Translations under genes and position numbers: made by a program
NCBI GenBank assembly: GCA_002420005.1
Contig: DIHE01000043.1
Location: forward strand, 15,196-57,039
Origin: Holophagales bacterium UBA5704
GTDB lineage: Bacteria; Acidobacteriota; Thermoanaerobaculia; Multivoradales; UBA5704
Direction: 5' to 3'
DNA: 41,844 nt
The notes under the pieces: model-generated
Databases searched by the model: none
The model's input: the letters and a program-made list of their open reading frames with translations, nothing else
Told to the model about the DNA's origin: nothing
Part shown: in pieces, positions 8,184 through 15,791 of the stretch
Numbering within the stretch: the stretch's first letter is position 1
Layout of the letters: the number at the start of each line of letters is the position of its first letter

Positions 8184-9542
8184 ATGGCGGGAATTTTCAA
8201 AGCTTATGACGTGCGGGGGATCGTCCCCACGCAGCTCGACGAGGCGATCGCGCGGCAGATCGGCCTCGCCTTTCAGCACGTGCTGGACGCGGAGGACCGC
8301 GCCAACGGCAACACGGTGGTGGTGAGCCGCGACATGCGCTCGCACAGCGCGGGTCTCGCCACGGCGCTCATCGACGGGCTCACCGCGGCGGGCCTCGACG
8401 TGCTCGACATCGGTCTGGCCACGACGCCGATGAACTACTTCGCCACCGGCCACACCAAGGCGGCGGGCGGCGTGCAGGTCACCGCCAGCCACAACCCGGC
8501 GCAGTACAACGGCTTCAAGTTCAGCCGCCACGGCGCGCGTCCGGTCTCCGGCGACCACGGGATTGCGCTGATGGAGGCCAAGGTGGCCGCGGGCGACCTG
8601 CCGCGCGCCGGCCGCCCCGGCACCGTCTCGACCGGGACCATCATGGAGGCCTACCGCGAGCATCTCCGCCCCTTCCTCCGCCACCAGGAGGGCCGCCGGC
8701 TGAAGGTGGCGGTGGACGCCGCCAACGGCATGAGCGTCCTCTACCGGCCGCTCCTGGAGGAGATGGGGATCGAGCTGATCCCGCTCTACTTCGAGCTCGA
8801 CGGCAGCTTCCCGAACCACGAGGCCAATCCGCTCAAGGAGGAGAACCTCCGCGACCTGATGCGCCTGGTGGCGTCGAGCGGCGCCGACCTCGGCGTGGCG
8901 TTCGACGGCGATGCCGACCGCGCGGCGTTCATCGACGAGAAGGGGGTGGCGATCGGCAGCGACCTGATGACCGCGCTCATCGGCGGCGAGCTGCTCGGCC
9001 GCGAGCCCGGCAAGGCGGTGCTCTACGACCTCCGCTCGTCGCGGGCGGTGCACGAGTACATCGAAGAGAAGGGGGGCGTCCCCGTCCGCGAGCGGGTGGG
9101 CCATTCCTTCATGAAGGCCACGCTGCGCAACCGCCACGGCATCTTCGGCGGCGAGCTGGCCGGCCACTACTACTTCCGCGACAACTACTACGCCGACTCC
9201 TCGCTCCTCGCGGTCATCGAGGTGCTGAACCTGCTGCGCGAGACCGGCAAGCCGCTCTCCGAGCTGGTGCAGCCGCTGCGCCGCTACGCCAAGAGCCCGG
9301 AGATCAACTTCGAGGTCGAGGACAAGCAGGGCAAGATGGACGAGCTGGCGAAGCGCTACGCCGACGCCACCATCGACTACCTGGACGGCATCACCCTGAG
9401 CTACCCCGACTGGTGGGCGAACGTGCGGCCGTCGAACACCGAGCCGTTCCTGCGGCTGGTGCTGGAGGCCCGCACTCCGGAAGAGCTCGCGCGGCACCAG
9501 GAAGAGCTGATCGGGATCCTGGGGCATCCGGCGGAGCACTGA
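8184..9542 (+). CDS. Phosphomannomutase/phosphoglucomutase (alpha-D-phosphohexomutase)
   Basis: The enzyme interconverts hexose 1- and 6-phosphates (mannose and/or glucose) for sugar-nucleotide and polysaccharide synthesis. The 452 residues carry all four family signatures in order: the phosphoserine loop TASHNPAQYNGFKF (about 95-108), the metal loop DGDADR (about 240), the sugar loop GGELAGHYYF (about 325) and the phosphate loop RPSNTEPFLRL (about 415). The ATG at 8184 is chosen over an upstream in-frame codon because GAGGAGAAGGA precedes it and because MAGIFKAYDVRG is the normal N-terminus. It lies 14 bases after ileS. A CAAGGAC-type inverted repeat follows. Whether mannose or glucose is the main substrate cannot be told from sequence alone. 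Confidence 0.93.
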   Translation: MAGIFKAYDVRGIVPTQLDEAIARQIGLAFQHVLDAEDRANGNTVVVSRDMRSHSAGLATALIDGLTAAGLDVLDIGLATTPMNYFATGHTKAAGGVQVTASHNPAQYNGFKFSRHGARPVSGDHGIALMEAKVAAGDLPRAGRPGTVSTGTIMEAYREHLRPFLRHQEGRRLKVAVDAANGMSVLYRPLLEEMGIELIPLYFELDGSFPNHEANPLKEENLRDLMRLVASSGADLGVAFDGDADRAAFIDEKGVAIGSDLMTALIGGELLGREPGKAVLYDLRSSRAVHEYIEEKGGVPVRERVGHSFMKATLRNRHGIFGGELAGHYYFRDNYYADSSLLAVIEVLNLLRETGKPLSELVQPLRRYAKSPEINFEVEDKQGKMDELAKRYADATIDYLDGITLSYPDWWANVRPSNTEPFLRLVLEARTPEELARHQEELIGILGHPAEH

Positions 9543-9552
9543 GGGGAAAGGA

Positions 9553-9636
9553 CTTCAAGGACGGCAAGGACCCAAGGACCCAAGGACCGCGCAGGGCGGG
9601 CGGTCCTTGGTGACGTTGCTGTCCTTGGTGTCCTTT
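9553..9636. repeat. CAAGGAC-type intergenic inverted repeat (copy 1), possible bidirectional terminator
   Basis: The segment has four AAGGAC units on the left and matching GTCCTT units on the right. The inner arms 9580-9590 and 9600-9610 pair over 11 bases around a nine-base loop, and the outer units can pair as well. A TCCTTTT run follows. It lies between the convergent phosphohexomutase and cDPGS-like genes, a typical terminator position. A related element occurs at 20941-21026. Confidence 0.7.
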
Positions 9637-9648
9637 TCTTCTCTTCCC

Positions 9649-10965
9649 CTACCCCACCGCCCTCCGCACCGCCTCCGCGAGCACGCCCGGCTCGACCTCT
9701 TCCAGCTCGTACTTCACCCCGGCGATCGGCTTGCTGACGCGCAGGATGCGCTTCAGGTCGATCGGCGTCCCTTCGACGACCACGTCGGCGGGGACGGCTT
9801 CGATGGTCGCTTCGAGCTCGCGGACCTGCTTCTCCCCGTAGCCCATGGCCGGCAGGATCTGCCGGGCGTTGGGGTATTTCGCGTAGGTGTCGCGGATCGA
9901 GCCCACGGCGTAGGGGACCGGATCGACGATCTCGGCGGCCCCGGCGTCCTTGGCGGCGAACCAGCCGGCGCCGTAGGTCATGCCGCCGTGGGTCAGGGTG
10001 GGGCCGTCCTCGATGACCAGGGCGCGCTTGCCGCGGATCAGCTCCGGATGGTCGACGGTGACCACCGAGCGGCACTGGATCACCCGGGCCTTCGGATTGG
10101 CGCGGCGGCAGTTTTCGAGCACCGTCGCGACGTGCGCCGGGTCGGCCGTGTTCACCTTGTTGACGATCAGCAGGTCGGACATGCGCAGATTCGTCTCGCC
10201 GGGGTAGTAGGACAGCTCGTGCCCCGGGCGGTGCGGATCGACCAGGGTGATGTGGAGGTCCGGCTTGTAGAACGGCGTGTCGTTGTTGCCGCCGTCCCAG
10301 AGGACGACGTCGGCCTCCGCCTCGGCCTGGCGCAGGATCTTCTCGTAGTCGACGCCCGCGTAGACCACGAAGCCGTTGTCGATGTGCGGCTCGTATTCCT
10401 CCCGCTCCTCGATCGTGCACTCCTGGGCGTCCAGGTCGGCGTAGGTGGCGAAGCGCTGGACCGCCTGCTTGGCGAGGTCCCCGTAGGGCATCGGGTGGCG
10501 CACCGCGACCACCTTCTTGCCGAGCTGGCGCAGGATCGCGGAGAGGTAGCGGGTGGTCTGCGACTTGCCGACGCCGGTGCGGACGGCGGTGATCGCGATC
10601 ACCGGGCGGCTCGACCGGACCATCGTCCGGGTGGCCGAGCAGATGCCGAAGTGAGCGCCCCAGGCGACCACCTGACTCCCCTTGTGCATCAGGTCGAGAT
10701 GCGAGACATCGGAGTAGGAGAACCAGACCTCGTCGACGGCGTGCTCCCGGATCAGCCCTTCCAGCTCCTCTTCCGCCCGGATCGGGATCCCCTGCGGGTA
10801 GAGGCCGCCCGCCAGGACCGGCGGATAGGTGCGTCCTTCGATGTCCGGGATCTGGGCGGCGGTGAAGGCCACCACCTCGTAGTCCGGCTGATCGCGGAAC
10901 AGCATGTTGAAGTTGTGGAAGTCGCGCCCCGCCGCCCCCATGATGACCACTTTCCTCCGACCCAT
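9649..10965 (-). CDS. Cyclic 2,3-diphosphoglycerate synthetase-like P-loop GTPase
   Basis: A 438-residue protein whose N-terminus (MGRRKVVIMGAAGRDFHNFN) and P-loop segment (AVRTGVGKSQTTR, about residue 130) match the family annotated after the archaeal cyclic 2,3-diphosphoglycerate synthetase. Other conserved stretches are VLWDGGNNDTPFYKP, ITLVDPHRPGHELSYYPGE, and LLIVNKVNTA, the latter an NKxD-like guanine-recognition region. The archaeal enzyme makes an osmolyte and thermoprotectant from 2,3-diphosphoglycerate. Bacterial members are widespread and their substrate is mostly unproven, so this is a family assignment only. The ATG at 10965 is preceded by GAGAGGAGATCCAT, a strong Shine-Dalgarno. 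It is divergent from the DUF420 gene and convergent with the phosphohexomutase. Confidence 0.85.
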   Translation of the reverse strand: MGRRKVVIMGAAGRDFHNFNMLFRDQPDYEVVAFTAAQIPDIEGRTYPPVLAGGLYPQGIPIRAEEELEGLIREHAVDEVWFSYSDVSHLDLMHKGSQVVAWGAHFGICSATRTMVRSSRPVIAITAVRTGVGKSQTTRYLSAILRQLGKKVVAVRHPMPYGDLAKQAVQRFATYADLDAQECTIEEREEYEPHIDNGFVVYAGVDYEKILRQAEAEADVVLWDGGNNDTPFYKPDLHITLVDPHRPGHELSYYPGETNLRMSDLLIVNKVNTADPAHVATVLENCRRANPKARVIQCRSVVTVDHPELIRGKRALVIEDGPTLTHGGMTYGAGWFAAKDAGAAEIVDPVPYAVGSIRDTYAKYPNARQILPAMGYGEKQVRELEATIEAVPADVVVEGTPIDLKRILRVSKPIAGVKYELEEVEPGVLAEAVRRAVG

Positions 10966-11056
10966 ATGGATCTCCTCTCGATTGGCCTGCGGCCGTTCGT
11001 GGGCAGCATACGAGGCTCCACCTGAACGGCGCGCCCCCTCGCGGGGTGGGGGAGGC

Positions 11057-11062
11057 TACAAT
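11057..11062 (+). promoter_or_regulatory. TACAAT -10-like element nine bases before the DUF420 start
   Basis: TACAAT is separated from the ATG at 11072 by nine bases, and no Shine-Dalgarno is present. Transcription would begin at or within a few bases of the start codon, giving a leaderless or nearly leaderless mRNA. No clear -35 is seen. Confidence 0.45.
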
Positions 11063-11071
11063 CTCCCCGCC

Positions 11072-11494
11072 ATGCTTCAGGTCACCGATCTACCCGCGGT
11101 CAACGCAACCCTCAACAGCCTTGCCACGATCCTGCTGGTCGCGGCCTGGGTGTGCATCAAGCGGCGGCGGCCGATCGCCCACCGCAACCTGATGATCGCC
11201 GCCCTCGCCTGCTCGGCCTTGTTCCTCACCTCGTATCTGGTCTACCACGCCCAGGTGGGCTCGGTGCGCTTCCAGGGGACCGGGCCGGTGCGGATCGTCT
11301 ACTTCTCGATCCTCCTCACCCACACCGTGCTCGCCGCCCTCGTGCCGTTCCTGGTCGGGGTGACGGTCTGGCGCGCCGCCCGCAAGCGGTGGGACCTCCA
11401 TGTGCGGATCGCCCGCTACACGCTGCCGGTCTGGCTGTACGTTTCCGTGACCGGTGTGATCGTGTACTGGATGCTCTACCGGATGAGCTGGTGA
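11072..11494 (+). CDS. DUF420 family membrane protein
   Basis: A 140-residue integral membrane protein with four hydrophobic segments (about 10-28, 42-62, 75-100 and 115-135). The pattern LPAVNATLNSLATILL, HRNLMIAALACSALFLTSYLVYH and YFSILLTHTVLAALVPFLV is that of DUF420, which includes Bacillus YozB/CtaM, implicated in cytochrome oxidase maturation. The conserved histidines (HRN, YH, THT) are present. The ATG at 11072 is chosen over upstream codons because it starts the conserved N-terminus and has a -10-like TACAAT just before it. No other respiratory genes are visible nearby, so its partner is unknown. Confidence 0.85.
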   Translation: MLQVTDLPAVNATLNSLATILLVAAWVCIKRRRPIAHRNLMIAALACSALFLTSYLVYHAQVGSVRFQGTGPVRIVYFSILLTHTVLAALVPFLVGVTVWRAARKRWDLHVRIARYTLPVWLYVSVTGVIVYWMLYRMSW

Positions 11495-11761
11495 AGATGG
11501 TATATAGCGCCTCTTGTTCCCTCGGAGAGGCAGGTGCGTCCCCCTGCGAGGACGCCTTTCCCCGGGGGCCGTCCGGCATCCGGCCCGGCGCGGCGGGTGC
11601 GCTCTTTGCATGTGTTACCCTCCCCAGACCTTTCGGCGATCCGGAAGGCTGTTGAGATGTCATTCCCGGGATTTCCGGGAGCTTTCGTGGCGCTCTGCCG
11701 GGACGTGCCGCCGGCCGAGGGCTGATTTGGGAAACGTGATTCGCACAAGGAGAGAGAAACG

Positions 11762-12274
11762 ATGAAAACCAGGACTGCGAAAACGCTCTTCGTCGCCCTG
11801 GGCCTTGCCTTGGCCCTGGCCGGCCGGGCGGCAGCCCAGGACCGTGAGGAAATCGCCGTGAGCGGTGCCCGGGAGTGGCTGGCTCTGGCGGATTCCGGCC
11901 AGTACGGCGCGACCTGGGACCAGGCGGGCCAGCTCTTCCAGAACGCCCTGCCGCGCGAGCGGTGGGAGGCCTCGCTGTCGAATGCCCGCAAGTCGTTCGG
12001 TAATCTGGAGTGGCGTCGTCTCAAGGCCGTCCAGGTGACCGAGAACCTGCCGAATGCGCCGCAGGGCCGCTACCTCGTCACGACCTTCGACACCAAGTTC
12101 GTCCAGGCGCCGGTGTCGACCGCCGAGGTGGTCACCTCCTACCTCGAGGCGAGCGGCCAGTGGAAGGTGGTCGGCTACAACGTGAAGCCGATCGACGCCC
12201 AGGCGGCCGCCGCCGCCGCCCAGCCGGCCCCTCCTGCGCAGCCGGCTCCTCCGGCTCCTCCGCAGGGCAACTGA
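11762..12274 (+). CDS. DUF4019-type secreted protein
   Basis: A 170-residue protein with a clear signal peptide (MKTRTAKTLFVALGLALALAG, cleavage near AAAQ-D at about residue 25). The mature domain has AREWLALADSGQYGATWDQA, RERWEASLSNARKSFG, and a GRYLVTTFDTKF stretch followed by SGQWKVVGYNVKP; this helix-then-strand arrangement resembles DUF4019. The last ~25 residues are an Ala/Pro-rich tail, probably disordered. The start has AAGGAGAGAG nine bases upstream. The 267 bases before it hold no convincing gene. It is followed by a strong hairpin and then the convergent malate synthase. The molecular role is unknown; location in the periplasm or envelope is inferred. Confidence 0.8.
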   Translation: MKTRTAKTLFVALGLALALAGRAAAQDREEIAVSGAREWLALADSGQYGATWDQAGQLFQNALPRERWEASLSNARKSFGNLEWRRLKAVQVTENLPNAPQGRYLVTTFDTKFVQAPVSTAEVVTSYLEASGQWKVVGYNVKPIDAQAAAAAAQPAPPAQPAPPAPPQGN

Positions 12275-12287
12275 TCCCTCTCTCCCG

Positions 12288-12320
12288 GCGCCCCTCTCCT
12301 CTCCACCGGGAGAGGGGCGC
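12288..12320. terminator. 11-bp perfect hairpin between convergent genes
   Basis: GCGCCCCTCTC (12288-12298) pairs perfectly with GAGAGGGGCGC (12310-12320) around an 11-base loop. It lies between the ends of the DUF4019 gene and malate synthase, the place for a shared terminator. There is no T-run. Confidence 0.65.
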
Positions 12321-12328
12321 GTCACGAG

Positions 12329-13900
12329 TCAATCCAGCCGCGGATACGCCTGCGAGGTCAGGAACGGCACGAAGTCGGGAGAGAGCACGAGCTCGTCGAA
12401 GACCTCCACGGCCTCGCGCAGGCGCCCCACCTCCTCCCCTCCCAGCTTGGCGATCTCCTGGGTGCGGATCTCCCGGTAGAGCTCGGCGGTGAACACCCGG
12501 CCGTCGGCGAGCGGTGTCCGGTTGTGCAGCCACTGCCAGAGCTGGGCGCGCGAGATCTCCGCGGTCGCTGCATCCTCCATCAAATTGTCGATCGCCGCCG
12601 CTCCGGTGCCCTGGAGCCAGGCGTCGATGTAGCGCAGGGCCACGCTGACGTTGTGGCGCGCTCCGCCCTCGGTCACCTGGCCTCCCTCGACCCGGAAGTC
12701 GAGCAGGTCGCCGGCGGTCACGTCCACGTCCTCGCGCAGCACGTCTTTCTGGTGCGGCCGGTCCCCCAGGTGGGCGTCGAAGATCTCCTTGGCCACCGGC
12801 ACCAGGTCCGGGTGGGCGACCCAGGTGCCGTCGAAGCCGGCGCGGGACTCGCGCAGCTTGTCCTCCCGCACCTTGGCGAGCGCGCGCTCGTTGACCTCGG
12901 CGTCGCGCCGGCTGGGAATGAAGGCGGCCATGCCGCCGATGGCGTGCGCGCCGCGGCGGTGGCAGGTGGCGACCAGCAGGTCGGAGTAGGCGCGCAGGAA
13001 GGGGACGGTCATCGTCACCTGCGAGCGGTCGGGCAGGACGCCGCAGCCGGAGGGGAACTTGCGGATGACGCTGAAGATGTAGTCCCAGCGCCCGGCGTTC
13101 AGGCCCGCCGCATGTTCGCGCAGCTCCCACAGGATCTCTTCCATCTCGAAGGCCGCGGTGATCGTCTCGATCAGCACCGTCGCGCGGATCGTGCCGCGGG
13201 GCAGGCCGAGGGCGTCCTGGGCATGCACGAAGGCCTCGTTCCACAGGCGGGCCTCGTGGTGGCTTTCGAGCTTGGGCAGGTAGAAGTACGGGCCGGAGCC
13301 GCGCGCCACGAGCTCGCGGGCGTTGTGGAAGACGTAGAGCCCGAAGTCGAACAGGCTGGCCGAGACCGGCCGCCCGTCGATCAGCACATGGCGCTCCTCC
13401 AGATGCCAGCCGCGCGGGCGGACGAGCAGCGTCGCCGTCTTCGCGGCGAGGCGATACTCCTTGCCCTCCGGGCTGGTGAACGTGAGCCGCCGCCGCACGG
13501 CGTCGATCAGGTTCGCCTGTCCCTCGACGACGTTCTCCCAGGTGGGGGAGAGGGCGTCCTCGAAGTCGGCCATGAACACGCTCGCCCCGGAGTTGAGCGC
13601 GTTGATCATCATCTTGCGCTCCACCGGGCCGGTGATCTCGACCCGCCGGTCCTCGAGGTCGGGCGCCGCCGGAGCGACCCGCCAAGCGGGGTCCTCGCGG
13701 ATGATCCGGGTCTCGTCGAGAAACTCGGGGAGGAGACCGGCCGCCAGATCCTCCAGGCGGCGGTCGCGGCGGATCAGCAGCTCTTCGCGGGCAGCGAACA
13801 GGTCGCGCTGGAGGGCGGCGACGAAGGCCAGCGCTTCCGGGGTGAGAATCTGGTCGTACGGCGGGCCGGTCTTGCGACCCACCACCTCGATCTGGGACAT
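12329..13900 (-). CDS. aceB: Malate synthase A
   Basis: The enzyme condenses glyoxylate with acetyl-CoA to make malate in the glyoxylate shunt (cytosol). At 523 residues the length is that of malate synthase A. Recognisable segments include KMMINALNSGASVFMADFEDA, split by the conserved MADFED, the active-site RATVLIETITAAFEMEEILW, LNAGRWDYIFSVIRKF, and PHQKDVLREDVDVTAGDLL near the C-terminal third. The ATG at 13900 is chosen over the longer open frame because GGGAGGT precedes it by five bases and MSQIEVVG begins the conserved region. No isocitrate lyase gene lies next to it in this window, so the second shunt enzyme must be elsewhere. Confidence 0.95.
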   Translation of the reverse strand: MSQIEVVGRKTGPPYDQILTPEALAFVAALQRDLFAAREELLIRRDRRLEDLAAGLLPEFLDETRIIREDPAWRVAPAAPDLEDRRVEITGPVERKMMINALNSGASVFMADFEDALSPTWENVVEGQANLIDAVRRRLTFTSPEGKEYRLAAKTATLLVRPRGWHLEERHVLIDGRPVSASLFDFGLYVFHNARELVARGSGPYFYLPKLESHHEARLWNEAFVHAQDALGLPRGTIRATVLIETITAAFEMEEILWELREHAAGLNAGRWDYIFSVIRKFPSGCGVLPDRSQVTMTVPFLRAYSDLLVATCHRRGAHAIGGMAAFIPSRRDAEVNERALAKVREDKLRESRAGFDGTWVAHPDLVPVAKEIFDAHLGDRPHQKDVLREDVDVTAGDLLDFRVEGGQVTEGGARHNVSVALRYIDAWLQGTGAAAIDNLMEDAATAEISRAQLWQWLHNRTPLADGRVFTAELYREIRTQEIAKLGGEEVGRLREAVEVFDELVLSPDFVPFLTSQAYPRLD

Positions 13901-13997
13901 CGTGACCTCCCTCGCAGGAGCGAGAGCGCACCGAAGGCGCCCTTGCCGCACCCAGACTACACCTCGTGTCGCGGTGCGGCAAGGGGTGAGGGGCAAC

Positions 13998-14032
13998 TTG
14001 ACGCTCCATATCTCGTGTGTAACCATACACAC
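13998..14032 (+). promoter_or_regulatory. hicAB promoter with overlapping operator palindrome
   Basis: TTGACG at 13998-14003 can act as the -35, with AACCAT at 14021-14026 as the -10 (17-base spacer). A perfect inverted repeat, GTGTGTA (14015-14021), ACCA, TACACAC (14026-14032), covers the -10 and the expected start site. This is where a HicB-type antitoxin would bind to repress its own operon. The GTG start of hicA comes only seven bases after the -10, so the transcript may be leaderless. Confidence 0.65.
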
Positions 14033-14033
14033 C

Positions 14034-14222
14034 GTGCGCAGCGCCGAGGTGGTCAAGCGACTCGAAGCCGACGGGTGGGTCTGCGTGGGTGGCAAGGGGG
14101 ATCATCGGAAGTTCAAGCACCCGAAGAAACCGGGCCACGTGACCGTGCCTCACCCGCGCAGGGACCTCGCGATCGGCACGTTGCGCAATATCTTCCGGCA
14201 AGCCGGCTGGGACTGGAGCTGA
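14034..14222 (+). CDS. hicA: HicA toxin
   Basis: A 62-residue mRNA interferase toxin. VRSAEVVKRLEADGWVCVGG, the catalytic-His region GDHRKFKHPKKPGH, and VTVPHPRRDLAIGTLRNIFRQAG match HicA over its full length: a double-stranded-RNA-binding-like fold with the active histidine in GDHRKF. The GTG at 14034 is the start because the family N-terminus is normally M(R/K)SAEV. A longer in-frame extension upstream belongs to the antisense region of malate synthase. The gene ends three bases before hicB, so the pair is one operon. It should cleave mRNA when free of HicB. Confidence 0.9.
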   Translation: MRSAEVVKRLEADGWVCVGGKGDHRKFKHPKKPGHVTVPHPRRDLAIGTLRNIFRQAGWDWS

Positions 14223-14225
14223 GCG

Positions 14226-14618
14226 ATGGTGTATCCGGTGTACGTCCACAAAGACACGGACAGCGCCTATGGGGTGACCTTCCCGGATTTTCCCGGGTGC
14301 TTCTCGGCGGCTGACGACCTCGCGGAGGTCACCCGGCTGGCGCAGGAGGCCGTCGAGGTGCATTTCGAAGGCGAGGACATGGAGATTCCGCCGCCGACGC
14401 CGATCGAGGAGCTGGCGGCGCATCCCGGCTACGAAGGCGGTTTCTGGGTCCTGCTCGACATCGATCTCTCCAAGGTGAAGACCAAGAGCGTGCGCCTCAA
14501 CATTTCGCTGCCGGCAGACCTGGTCGGACGGATGGACCGGTATGCCGCCGAGCACCACATGACCCGCAGCGGGTTCCTCGCCAGCGCGGCGCAACGGGCC
14601 ATCGCCGGCGGTCACTGA
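14226..14618 (+). CDS. hicB: HicB antitoxin with ribbon-helix-helix domain
   Basis: A 130-residue antitoxin. The N-terminal partial RNase H-like fold is visible as AYGVTFPDFPGCFSAADDL followed by LAQEAVEVHFEGEDMEIPPP. The C-terminal part (about 92-128), VRLNISLPADLVGRMDRYAA then MTRSGFLASAAQRAI, is a ribbon-helix-helix DNA-binding domain. It should neutralise HicA by blocking its active site and repress the operon at the palindrome 14015-14032. The start ATG lies three bases after hicA, with GGAG inside the hicA end. Both genes look intact, unlike the other toxin loci in this window. Confidence 0.92.
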   Translation: MVYPVYVHKDTDSAYGVTFPDFPGCFSAADDLAEVTRLAQEAVEVHFEGEDMEIPPPTPIEELAAHPGYEGGFWVLLDIDLSKVKTKSVRLNISLPADLVGRMDRYAAEHHMTRSGFLASAAQRAIAGGH

Positions 14619-14656
14619 ACGGCACCGGCAGGTCCGTCCGGTCGCTGCAACGGGCC

Positions 14657-15724
14657 CTACACCCGGAACAGCGGCGGCTGGATCTCCTCCTCCGGGTGGT
14701 CCGCCGGTTCGAAGCCGTCCGCGTCGTCCAGATCGGCCTCCGCCCCCTGCTTCTCCAGAGCCTCGCGGTCGACGACCGGGGGCAGGTAGACGTAGCGGCC
14801 CATGCCGCGGTGGTACTGGATGCCCGGCGCGGCGTCGCGGGCGGCGCGCAGCTGGTTGAGCTTGGAGTCGAGGTCGTCCACGAAGTGGAGGACCAGGGCT
14901 TCCGGGGTCATCGGCTCGACCGGGGAGGCGAATTCCTTCTTCCCCTGGTGGGAGAGGACGAGGTGCTCCAGATGGAGCTGGAGGTCCTCGGGGAATCCCT
15001 CGATCGCCCGGCAGCGGTCGCGCAGGATGTCGCGGCCGATCACCACGTGCCCGATGAGGCGGCCCTCCAGGGTGTAGTCGTTCGCCGGCATGGCGCCCAG
15101 CTCGCGCAGCTTGCCGATGTCATGGAAGAGGACGCCGAGGACCACCAGGTCGCGGTCGACGTCCCGGTAGTGCTCGCAGATGCGCAGCGCCAGCTCGGCC
15201 ATCGAGACCACGTGTTCCAGCAGGCCGCCGCGGTAGGCGTGGTGCATCGACTTGGCGGCCGGATGCTCGCGCAGGGCGGTGCCGTGGAGGTCCAGGGTCT
15301 CGCGGGCCAGGCGGCGCAGGATGGGGCGGGCGACCCGGGTCTCCAGGAGGTCGGTCAGTCGCCGCCAGAGATCACCGATGTCCTCGCGGGTGGACGGAAT
15401 CAGCAGCGACTCGTCGAAGCCGTAGCGCCGGTCGTCCTCGGTGGCGGCGCGGCAGTCGTCGACGCTGAGCTGGAGCTGGTCGCGGTAGAGCTTGACCGCG
15501 CCGCGGAAGGCGATGAAGCGGTGCATCTCGAAGTTGCCGTGCATGGCCGGGCTGTCCGACCAGATCTTGGCCACCATCGAGCCGCTGGCGTCCGCGACCT
15601 CCAGGTCGTAGTAGCTCTTGCCGTTCTTGTCTTCCCGCTTCTCTTTTTTGGTGAGCAGGGCGAAGCCTTGGACGACGTCGCCGTTCTCCCACTGCCGGAT
15701 GGGTTTGTTGCGCTGAATGGGCAT
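14657..15724 (-). CDS. YhaM-type 3'-5' exoribonuclease (OB fold + HD domain)
   Basis: A 355-residue protein. The N-terminal ~100 residues form an OB-fold nucleic-acid-binding domain (GDVVQGFALLTKKEKREDKN, YYDLEVADASGSMVAKIW). The C-terminal ~200 residues are an HD phosphohydrolase domain with the metal ligands in MHHAYRGGLLEHV, the HD pair in GVLFHDIGKLREL, further His in LEHLVLSHQGKKE, and Asp in LHFVDDLDSKLNQ. This order defines the YhaM family, which trims RNA and sometimes single-stranded DNA 3' ends with Mn2+. The ATG at 15724 begins the OB fold. A TATGAT hexamer lies nine bases before it with no Shine-Dalgarno. It is divergent from the VWFA gene at 15792. Confidence 0.9.
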   Translation of the reverse strand: MPIQRNKPIRQWENGDVVQGFALLTKKEKREDKNGKSYYDLEVADASGSMVAKIWSDSPAMHGNFEMHRFIAFRGAVKLYRDQLQLSVDDCRAATEDDRRYGFDESLLIPSTREDIGDLWRRLTDLLETRVARPILRRLARETLDLHGTALREHPAAKSMHHAYRGGLLEHVVSMAELALRICEHYRDVDRDLVVLGVLFHDIGKLRELGAMPANDYTLEGRLIGHVVIGRDILRDRCRAIEGFPEDLQLHLEHLVLSHQGKKEFASPVEPMTPEALVLHFVDDLDSKLNQLRAARDAAPGIQYHRGMGRYVYLPPVVDREALEKQGAEADLDDADGFEPADHPEEEIQPPLFRV

Positions 15725-15733
15725 GAAGGACGC

Positions 15734-15739
15734 ATCATA
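15734..15739 (-). promoter_or_regulatory. TATGAT -10-like element nine bases before yhaM-type gene
   Basis: On the minus strand TATGAT is followed by nine bases and the ATG at 15724. The spacing predicts a start of transcription at or just before the start codon. Confidence 0.45.
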
Positions 15740-15779
15740 GCGCTTTGGCACCCGCCGTGCAGAGCCCGGGTGCGTGAGA

Positions 15780-15785
15780 TATCGT
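15780..15785 (+). promoter_or_regulatory. TATCGT -10-like element six bases before the first VWFA gene
   Basis: TATCGT is followed by six bases and the ATG at 15792; there is no Shine-Dalgarno at a usable distance. It faces away from the yhaM-type promoter across a 67-base intergenic region. Confidence 0.4.
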
Positions 15786-15791
15786 CCAGGT

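Noticed and set aside
11495..11761. A gene or riboswitch in the 267 bases before the DUF4019 gene
   Set aside because: No frame has a recognisable product and no riboswitch core was seen; only short GC palindromes.
12132..14615. 827-codon minus-strand open frame
   Set aside because: It crosses the malate synthase, hicA and hicB genes in another frame and has shadow-like composition.
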